DNA of 64,000 nucleotides, taken from positions 1 through 64,000 of the forward strand of contig NW_026570411.1 of NCBI RefSeq assembly GCF_019649055.1, written 5' to 3'. The notes beneath the pieces were generated by a model, which did no database searches, was not told the origin of the DNA, and worked only from the letters and a program-made list of their open reading frames with translations. Below are positions 57,301-64,000 of the stretch, piece by piece (the first letter of the stretch is position 1; every line of letters starts with the position of its first letter). A program made the translations under genes and the position numbers. This DNA is from Paramacrobiotus metropolitanus (Eukaryota > Tardigrada > Eutardigrada > Parachela > Macrobiotidae).

Positions 57301-59772
57301 AGATGTACAGCATATAACGGGAGTATTAGAGTATAACTGGTAGTGCGCGGCCGTCACTGACTTCCGCCCAGTGCCGGCCGGGTGCCGCGGCCGTCACTGA
57401 CTTCCGCCCAGTGCCGGCCGGGTGCCGCGGCCGTCACTGACTTCCGCCCAGTGCCGGCCGGGTGCCGCGGCCGTCACTGACTTCCGCCCAGTGCCGGCCG
57501 GGTGCCGCGGACGTCACTAACTTCCGCCCAGTGCCGGCCGGGTGCCGCGGCCGTCACTGACTTCCGCCCAGTGCCGGCCGGGTGCCGCGGCCGTCACTGA
57601 CTTCCGCCCAGTGCCGGCCGGGTGCCGCGGCCGTCACTAACTTCCGCCCAGTGCCGGCCGGGTGCCGCGGACGTCACTGACTTCCGCCCAGTGCCGGCCG
57701 GGTGCCGCGGACGTCACTGACTTCCGCCCAGTGCCGGCCGGGTGCCGCGGACGTCACTGACTTCCGCCCAGTGCCGGCCGGGTGCCGCGGACGTCACTGA
57801 CTTCCGCCCAGTGCCGGCCGGGTGCCGCGGACGTCACTGACTTCCGCCCAGTGCCGGGTGCCGCGGACGTCACTGACTTCCGCCCAGTGCCGGCCGGGTG
57901 CCGCGGACGTCACTGACTTCCGCGCAGTGCCGGCCGGGTGCCGCGGACGTCACTGACTTCCGCCCAGTGCCGGCCGGGTGCCGCGGACGTCACTGACTTC
58001 CGCCCAGTGCCGGCCGGGTGCCGCGGACGTCACTGACTTCCGCCCAGTGCCGGGTGCCGCGGAGGTCACTGACTTCCGCCCAGTGCCGGCCGGGTGCCGC
58101 GGACGTCACTGACTTCCGCCCAGTGCCGGCCGGGTGCCGCGGCCGTCACTAACTTCCGCCCAGTGCCGGCCGGGTGCCGCGGCCGTCACTGACTTCCGCC
58201 CAGTGCCGGGCGTGCGTCGGTACCTTACCAGACAACAGATTAACGGTACCTTACCAGACCACAAATAAAAAACTACGATAATGCGATAATATTCTACCTA
58301 AGCAGTGGACAGTATTGGTAACAGGTTCAGGATTTACCTGGAAGGACGAATGACTTCACCAGCAGTGATTGTGACAGCCTGCAGACAACTGGTATCATAT
58401 TCTTTTTCTCGTCCTCCGAAGTATTAATTGTCGTGCAGTGAAAGTATACGTCTTCTTCCTGACACAGTTTGCCCATCAGGTCCGCCATTTCGGATTTTTT
58501 CGATGCAATCTTCACCCGCTTTACTTGTGATTTATCCCGTGGAATAAACATAGGATTGCAGCTGCCGCTTGCCGCAACCTTTTTGGCAATGTCCATGATT
58601 TCGTCATTACGGGAAAACTTATTTTCGGATAGTGTATTAGAAATCACTCGACGCGCGATTTTATTGGTGCCATTAAATGGTGCCGAAGATTTGGAATTAC
58701 CGTGAGGCGGTACTGGGAATGCCTTTGGCGTTGCGTCGGGGTCCCACCAGTAGTCGAGTACTGCCAAGCGTTTGGTGTCGTTGACATGTGCGTATTTATG
58801 AAATGTCCGGCAAGTAATATTGCGATAGTAGGTGGTGTATACATCCTCAGTCGCCGTGTTACCATTATTTTTCCATCTGCCGCAGCCGTCGGGCCGCAGA
58901 GTGGTTCGGGTGTCCTCCGGCCCCATTTGTACCAAAAATATTCCATCACCTTTGGCGTTTTGAAAGGCCATCGGCATCGTAGTTATGGGTTCAAAGGACT
59001 CCTGGTTGGGCTCTTCGTAGTCACGGTCCAGGAGGTCCAAGCAAAACTCTCGACGCTTCTTTTGGCTCATCGTAGGGTGGGGCTTGAAGTACCATAGTGT
59101 GCCGAAGCTAAAAAATTATTATATTTAGCATGTATGATCACTAAACACTAAATGCGTTTTCTAAGTCACTTAAGAAATCACCTAAATACTAATAATACTA
59201 TTATTATTAAACTAGTTGACATGGGCAATACAAGCGCTAATGTTATTTAAATTTGAATGAATATTGATTTAATAGCACAAAGGTCATTTTTATGCACCCG
59301 AGCATTTTTTGCGCGTAGTCAGTTTGCCATGCAACTTCTTGCTAGTTCGCCGCTGAAGTCATAAAATTTGTTACAAAACAAACGTCTGCAATTTTCGTCT
59401 TTTTACACGTTTTTATCTGCAGTTATTGCATCCAGTTTTGTTCCAACAGAAAAAAATAAGTATTCTTACGGTAATGCGTATCGTAAAGTAAGTGCGTAAC
59501 GCCTACTTTCTTTTAACGTTTAATAGCGATATCTTTTACGTTAGACAGATATAAATGACAGTAGCTGTCTCCGATAAATACCTAAATATTCAATGAGCAC
59601 GACACAGCCGCATTAACACATGTATTATAAGTATAATATTAACCGTAAAATTGTCTAATAAAAAACTGGGTTAGATAAAACTGAAGTGTGTTACTTACGC
59701 CGGATGTTCGCTTTCATTGCCGCTGGCATCGTCCGTTTCGTAACCTTCCTCCATGCCAGATTTTAATGCCAT
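54398..59772 (-). CDS. MULE-type transposase (eight predicted exons, 957 residues)
   Basis: Predicted exons, in order: 59,772-59,699 (ATG; acidic N-terminus; donor GTAAGT), 59,107-58,338, 57,188-56,352, 56,094-55,430, 55,316-55,251, 55,109-55,077, 54,912-54,852 and 54,765-54,398 (TAG). They total 2,874 nt and phases agree at every junction. Exon 2 holds a WRKY/FLYWCH-like segment (DGCGRWKNNGNT, then C/H residues). Exon 3 is the transposase core: Asp in LYIDIVHNIGEYY (57,148), Asp in IVADGEAALRKAI (56,872), CFLHLKDNFKRHM, and Glu in NNVAESANYELKD (56,482). Exon 4 has a SWIM-like finger (CSCADFKKKAFCCDVLAVSH) in which the usual C-x-H reads C-C-D. The last exon has CPCC and CPGC pairs and a basic tail. 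The exon 3 donor (GTACAA), the exon 4 donor (GTCGCA) and the two micro-exons are the weakest parts; the exon 4 frame would otherwise stop at 55,418. Confidence 0.75.
57345..58212. repeat. GC-rich minisatellite, 40-bp unit, about 22 copies
   Basis: Very regular direct repeats of 40 bp containing CCGCGG, CGTCACTGACTTCCGCCC and AGTGCCGGCCGG. Variation is mostly one base (GCGGCCGTC versus GCGGACGTC) plus GACTT/AACTT, and two copies (near 57,855 and 58,050) lack GGCCGGGT-type bases. The flanks are AT-rich. It sits entirely in intron 2 (57,189-58,337) of the transposase gene. A duplicated GGTACCTTACCAGAC follows at 58,218-58,258. Confidence 0.95.
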
Positions 59773-60106
59773 TTAGAACAGAAGTGTCACGTCTCCATGT
59801 CAGTATTAAGATACCAGATAATGTAATAACCAGATAATGTATTAATCTGTTTTCGCAAAATTCTTCAGATGCCAATTTTTTTAAAACAAACCGCAGCGGC
59901 TGCCGCGCTGCGCGTGAAAGAATAATTTGTGGTGCAGCCGCTTCTGCCGCAAGAATGCGTCTGAGTTAGCCGCGGTTTCTGTGTGTCTGCGCGTAGAGAT
60001 TCTTCGTCTGAGAGCTGTACATACCGGTGAGCCGCCCGAATCTATGTAAGATACATTTTTCTTCCAAATTGTTTTTAAATATGCACAGTAAATGAAATTA
60101 AAAAGT

Positions 60107-60238
60107 TACAAAAATTCCGCCGGCATTTTGACCACGAGAAATTCCGCCGTCTTTTTGACCTCACAAAATTTCCGCCGGCAGAAAATTCCGCCGTCTTTTT
60201 GACCTGACAAAATTCCGCCGTCGTTTTGACATTGGCCT
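60107..60238 (-). repeat. Right terminal inverted repeat of MULE
   Basis: About 130 bp with the same modules as the left end in reverse orientation, carrying one additional internal module (GACGGCGGAATTTTGTCAGG). The outermost 30 bases and innermost 45 bases match the left end almost perfectly. Confidence 0.85.
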
Positions 60239-60895
60239 AAACAAAGAAGCAAGTCTTGCGAACTTATTTCTGCGCTCATATTGCAAAGGTCACGCAGACT
60301 TAGTTGAAATCGAACGGTGTCTGGTATCGTCCGTAGCAGGATCACCCGAAGTTGGCAAACGGACCAGGCTGTTTATCTTTAGCGAATTTTAGATTTCACA
60401 AAACAAGTTACGTCCATTTCGACGTTCGGGTAGAAGTTGGCGTTACGGGTTGATTTACGTCCGTTCGCGACGTAAGGCGCCGTAAGCCAACGTCGTTGGC
60501 TGACGCGTAAAAACTGTCTGCCTTACGTGGATCTGTACAACGGCTCAGCCATATGTTAGAGCGACAAGCCAGCGTATGCTGCCTGTGGATCTTTTTTGTG
60601 TGTTCTAACCGCCTCCCCGAGAGCAGGTTGGTCACGCTCTCGGCACTCTCGATTCGATTTATTTTTCAGCTGTACGTCACTGCAAGTGTGCATCCGTACA
60701 AGCATTTTAAACGCTGTTTAGTCTGCTAACGTACTGTTTATCTGACGCGGTAGTTTCTAGTGAACGGAGTCTAAACCATGTGAAATCTAAAATTCCCTTT
60801 TGTGTTACAGCAGCATACATTATAAATAGCAAACCTTTAACTAGCTAGGAGATACGTTGCGGTGGATAGATCGAGACGTATCTGCACATGCATCC
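60239..60895. other. Intergenic, no gene seen
   Basis: Unique-looking sequence between the MULE and the TTAA MITE, with a short CGTAAGCCAACG / CGTTGGCTGACG inverted pair near 60,480-60,505. The only open frames are short and without recognisable motifs. Confidence 0.5.
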
Positions 60896-61476
60896 TTAAG
60901 AAAAATTGGCCCAGTACAGGGTGCCAAAAGTGGGAACCATACACGAAACCTTTCGCTTTCGCGCACTCCGGATCACTTTTTTGTATTATTAATTTTTATC
61001 TCATTTTAGAGCTACATAATTTGTATACATTGTTCTAAAAAAAGTTTCCGCGCGCAACATACGCTTGCCGAGATATGGCGAACTGAAAAGGGCGAAAAGG
61101 TTAAATGCATGGTTGCGTACAAAAAGTCTGGTTACTACCCCGATCTTCTTGAAACTTTGCTGCAAAAGACACATAGCCATAAAGTCGAAAATGAACCAAT
61201 AACAGATTCATAGCAGTTTTTTTCCCATTTTAAAATGAATTCCTAAAATTTTAAAACTATGGGAAAATGCATTTAAACTTTTCGCCCATTTTGGTTCGCC
61301 ATATCTCGGCAACCGGATGTTGCGCGCCGAATCGGTTATCAGAACAACGTACGCAAATCATTATTTTCACTTTAGAATGACATAAAGTATTACAAAAAAA
61401 GTGATTCAAAATGAAAGCGAAAGGTTCCATGTATGTATGCCAATTTTGTCCCCATGCGCCGGGCCATTTTCCTTAA
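60896..61476. mobile_element. TTAA-flanked MITE with long inverted arms
   Basis: TTAA at 60,896-60,899 and 61,473-61,476 bracket a 573-bp element whose two halves are imperfect inverted copies of about 200 bp. Shared words in both arms include ACCTTTCGCTTTC, ATCACTTTTTTGTA, GCGCGCAACAT and GCCGAGATATGGCGAAC. TTAA target duplications are the hallmark of piggyBac-type elements, so a piggyBac MITE is likely. No coding sequence. Confidence 0.75.
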
Positions 61477-61984
61477 GCAGGTTGTCACGACTTAAGGTGG
61501 CGGTACAGTAAAACTTAAAACCTGCGTACACTGAACACCTACGGTTCCTAAAAAATCGTTCAATGTAGACGCCTGTTCAATGTACGGAACAAGTTTTACA
61601 GTCTATGGGACTCACCGGTTCCAGTAAAACCGTTCAGTGTACGAGCGTGCTCAATTTAAGCGATTGTTCATTCAAACTGTTCAAAGTCACAGGTTTCCCT
61701 GTAGTATCTTCAATACATTACCCGCCACTGACAAAACATTACATTACTGTACAACATTACATGACAAAACGTTACATTACAATTAATGTCACACTCCGTT
61801 TTCTGCAAAAGCAAATGTGTCCACGTTATTGCTCTTGTTCGCTTTGTTTGCACTTTGCTTACTCATTAAGATTGCCGGTCATCATTTTCGGCCTGCTCTT
61901 AAGCACGAAGGGTACTACGTTAAGGTAGTAGACGTAGTATTATTGGCTGCGCTTCGGTTACGTAGTACTAGTGCCCGTAAAAGC

Positions 61985-62068
61985 GAGTGTTTTTTATGGA
62001 GCTTAGCAGCAGGAGTTAAGTTAAGCAGTTAAGTTAAGCAGTTAAGCTAAGCTCCATAAAAAACACTC
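61985..62068. repeat. 23-bp perfect fold-back
   Basis: Arms 61,985-62,007 and 62,046-62,068 are perfect reverse complements; the loop holds AAGTTAAGCAGTT repeated two to three times. Confidence 0.9.
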
Positions 62069-62070
62069 CC

Positions 62071-62107
62071 AAAAATTAGTAGCTGACTTAGTTAACTACT
62101 AATTTTT
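62071..62107. repeat. 12-bp perfect fold-back
   Basis: AAAAATTAGTAG and CTACTAATTTTT around a 13-base loop, two bases after the preceding fold-back. Confidence 0.85.
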
Positions 62108-62221
62108 GCGTGTTACCGTTACGCAGGAAAGGAATCACCGGGCAAGTACCCGTCAATAAGATCGAGGGAATGTTCTACACTTATGTAGCGAAAACGATCT
62201 GTTTAGGTGTCCGTTGCATAT

Positions 62222-62288
62222 GCCATGGTCTCTGCCCCACGGATAATCTACAAATTTTGCCGATTATCCGTGGGACAGAGACCATGGC
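62222..62288. repeat. 27-bp fold-back
   Basis: Arms 62,222-62,248 and 62,262-62,288 with one mismatch and a 13-base loop; the ends read GCCATGGTCTCTG. Confidence 0.9.
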
Positions 62289-62457
62289 TGCATCGCAGCT
62301 ACTACCTTCCATAACAGGTTATGCAGCAAGCTGCAGGAACTCACCTTGAATCGGTAATCAGACTCTCCTGGCGCGCGTAAATCAAATGGATTTACTCGTA
62401 CAAGGGATTTATTTACAAGCACATCATCTGCGAATCGGCCATTTCAGTGATTTCACT

Positions 62458-62501
62458 TGATCACCGCTAGACTGGTACGCGGCTGCAGACAAGCGGTGAT
62501 C
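62458..62501. repeat. 10-11-bp fold-back
   Basis: GATCACCGCT and AGCGGTGATC separated by 23 bases. Confidence 0.75.
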
Positions 62502-62854
62502 CACTAGTTCTAATTTCTCCGGTTTTCACCCGAATGCAACGTCCGCACTCAGGCACTATCAATATCATTACATGGTGATGTTAATATTATTATCGTATAC
62601 TCGTTCATACAAGGCATGTGCGAGTGACTAGGACGCGGGTTCGCATGCACTACATCTACTTGTGTAAAACACTGCATAGTAATAAGCGCATGGCATTCCT
62701 ATGCCAGCGATCGATCGAATCAGGGACGCTGGAATGCTGTCCGGACTGGCATGTTTATCAGTTATCACCGTCACGTTTGCCTCCTAGTTATCCGGGATAC
62801 TCGTACTAACTACTAGCGGTGGTGGTTATACCACATCCGTGCACCGAGCGAGCG

Positions 62855-62881
62855 CCAGTACCACTGGACAAATGGTACTGG
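62855..62881. repeat. 9-bp fold-back
   Basis: CCAGTACCA and TGGTACTGG around a 9-base loop. Confidence 0.7.
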
Positions 62882-63368
62882 ATTTGTGGAATTGGAAAAG
62901 CGTGACGTACGCTCTTCGTGGCGTCAGGCAAATTTTATGCTCTTGACGCAGGCTTATTGCAGCACCTCGCGCTTCGCGCTCGGTGCAAAATAGTAGCATC
63001 TTGCTGTGCTTCGATGCAAATTATCACGCCCTAATCAGATCTACTAGATTTTGCCCGAACAACAAGTCGGAATGAAAACAGATGAGGCATTTATCTGGAA
63101 GAATATTCTTAGCTTAACGAGTGAATCGGCTGTGAACGATGCGAAGACACAACAATTTCCAATCAACACGTTTTCTATTCTACGCAAGGCAACTCCACCA
63201 TTCCCAGCAATCGCGTAAATGTCCTTTTTAGAAAAATAGCAATCAATCATCCTCGCAATATCGGCAATTAGTGCAGCTTTTTATCCACAGCCGTTGTCGA
63301 CATCACAGCACCACTGACGCACGCCGAGATCATTTCTGCCCGCGTGCGTAATAGAGAAACACATCCGG

Positions 63369-63673
63369 TCATTTCGGGATGTGGGAGTGATGCGCGAGAA
63401 ACGTCTCTAGTAAGCGATCATCTTCCGGGGCCGACCAGCGCCGGAAGGAGGCCAGCTCCGACTCGGTGGCGGTGAAGAGCAGCGGAGGGACGCCGGAGTG
63501 GCTGCTGGCCGGCGCCGGCGGCGGCTCGCCCGTGCCGGGCGCGGGCCCGTACTGGAAGGGGAAGGTAGTGCGCGCGTCCACCTTCGTGGCTTCCGGCCGC
63601 GACGGCGCACTGGCCACGCCCGCCGGGCCGCGGACGGCGCTGGACGCGGAAGCGGCGGCCAGAGTATTTTCAT
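63369..63673 (-). CDS. GC-rich exon with possible Myb/SANT start (partial gene)
   Basis: A candidate terminal exon on the minus strand. It starts after a good acceptor (pyrimidine-rich stretch ending TTGTGTAG at 63,674-63,680) and ends at TGA (63,369-63,371). The encoded stretch is Ala/Pro/Gly-rich (YGPAPGTGEPPPAPASSHSG) and ends with FRRWSAPEDDRLLETFLAHH, which looks like the first helix of a Myb/SANT-type domain (W, acidic pair, L). The rest of such a domain is missing, so either a further exon exists or the copy is truncated. GC content is far above the flanks. Upstream exons would lie beyond 63,680 or outside the window. A second frame on the same strand from ATG 63,673 is Arg/Pro-rich and looks like a shadow. 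Confidence 0.35.
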
Positions 63674-63680
63674 CTACACA

Positions 63681-64000
63681 ACAATCCAAACATAAGAAAA
63701 CCTAAGAAACCCAAGAAACAGCAGCATATCAGTTGACACAGTAGGTTTACATGAACATTTGAAATGAAGGAAATTCAAACTTCCGGCGCGTGAAACAACC
63801 GCTCGCTGCGGCGGCTTAATGCCAGTTGATCTCGACAGTTGTAGACAATTCTTATTTATTATCTGTTCGATATTTCTCAAAAAATCAATTTTTCTGCACT
63901 ATTTTTATTAGAAAAGCACAACTACAAAATAAACATTAAGTTTTTATTAGAATTTAGAACAATTAATTATAAGAAACCAAGCGAGCTGTGACGCATACAA
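63681..64000. other. AT-rich end of window, nothing recognised
   Basis: Contains AACCTAAGAAACCCAAGAAAC (63,699-63,719), a word also seen near 50,345, 50,535 and, inverted, 53,196. No coding feature is supported. Confidence 0.4.

Larger units (their letters stand above)
53914..60238 (-). mobile_element. Autonomous MULE-type DNA transposon
   Basis: A 6.3-kb element bounded by inverted ends that begin AGGCCAATGTCAAAACGACG on both sides, with a multi-exon transposase gene on the minus strand between them. The gene lies wholly within the ends, and its MULE-type core fits a Mutator-like element. I could not see a target duplication: the left flank is ATTGTTGAA and the right flank AAACAAAGA. Either the duplication has decayed or the exact boundary is off. 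The exons keep phase with no stop, so the element could be recently active. Confidence 0.82.
61477..63366. other. Hairpin-rich intergenic stretch, no gene recognised
   Basis: No frame with a recognisable motif. 61,505-61,640 has GTAAAAC / GTTTTAC words and repeated CGTTCA(G/A)TGTA, suggesting a worn DNA-element end. Six or more separate fold-backs follow, at 61,985-62,068, 62,071-62,107, 62,222-62,288, 62,458-62,501, 62,855-62,881 and about 62,959-62,984. Confidence 0.55.

Noticed and set aside
53900-60250. 9-bp target duplication for the MULE
   Set aside because: The flanks ATTGTTGAA and AAACAAAGA do not match, so I do not claim one.
61506-61610. Tc1/mariner-like MITE suggested by ACAGTAAAACTT and AAGTTTTACAGT
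   Set aside because: The ends are not true reverse complements (ACTGT would be expected) and no TA duplication could be placed.
61605-62032. Two overlapping plus-strand frames of 107 and 71 codons
   Set aside because: No motif, no splice or start support, and the second runs into a fold-back arm.
1-64000. tRNA or rRNA genes
   Set aside because: I saw no cloverleaf-like or rRNA-like sequence, although short tRNA relics cannot be excluded by eye.

Overview
This is a eukaryotic window made mostly of repeats. Introns have GT-AG borders, there is a large satellite array, an LTR retrotransposon, and several DNA transposons. Two paralogous F-box-type genes (44.9-48.6 kb on + and 51.1-52.3 kb on -) resemble, from memory, an expanded F-box-like family of eutardigrades (Hypsibius/Ramazzottius type). 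A tardigrade is therefore my best guess for the organism, but no search was run and this is inference.

Layout. Positions 1-817 and 11,348-44,443 are one satellite array with a monomer of about 162 bp, in three sequence blocks. A single N at 32,971 marks a probable contig join. Positions 818-11,347 are a complete Ty3/gypsy-class LTR retrotransposon inserted in the satellite. It has 271-bp LTRs differing at two positions, intact gag-protease and RT-RNaseH-integrase frames, and a decayed envelope-like third region. From 44.4 kb the sequence is ordinary but transposon-riddled: an F-box gene copy broken by fold-back insertions and a hAT-type MITE (45,489-46,947); a second hAT MITE (49,171-49,972); a MITE with 27-bp inverted termini and internal repeats (50,268-51,031); a second F-box gene on the minus strand; a zone of modular repeats (52.5-53.6 kb); an apparently intact autonomous MULE-type DNA transposon (53,914-60,238); a TTAA-flanked MITE (60,896-61,476); a hairpin-rich stretch; and a GC-rich exon on the minus strand at 63.4-63.7 kb.

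The most notable object is the MULE element. Its minus-strand gene can be read as eight exons that keep phase throughout (2,874 nt, 957 codons plus stop). It encodes an N-terminal zinc-binding-like region, a D-D-E transposase core, a SWIM-like zinc finger and a C-terminal CxxC/CxxC region. The element is bounded by inverted termini built of short repeated modules, and one intron carries about 22 copies of a 40-bp GC-rich minisatellite. The second notable pattern is the density of unrelated, near-perfect short fold-back sequences (arms 9-35 bp) between 45 and 63 kb, at least three of them inside or beside the coding sequence of one F-box gene.
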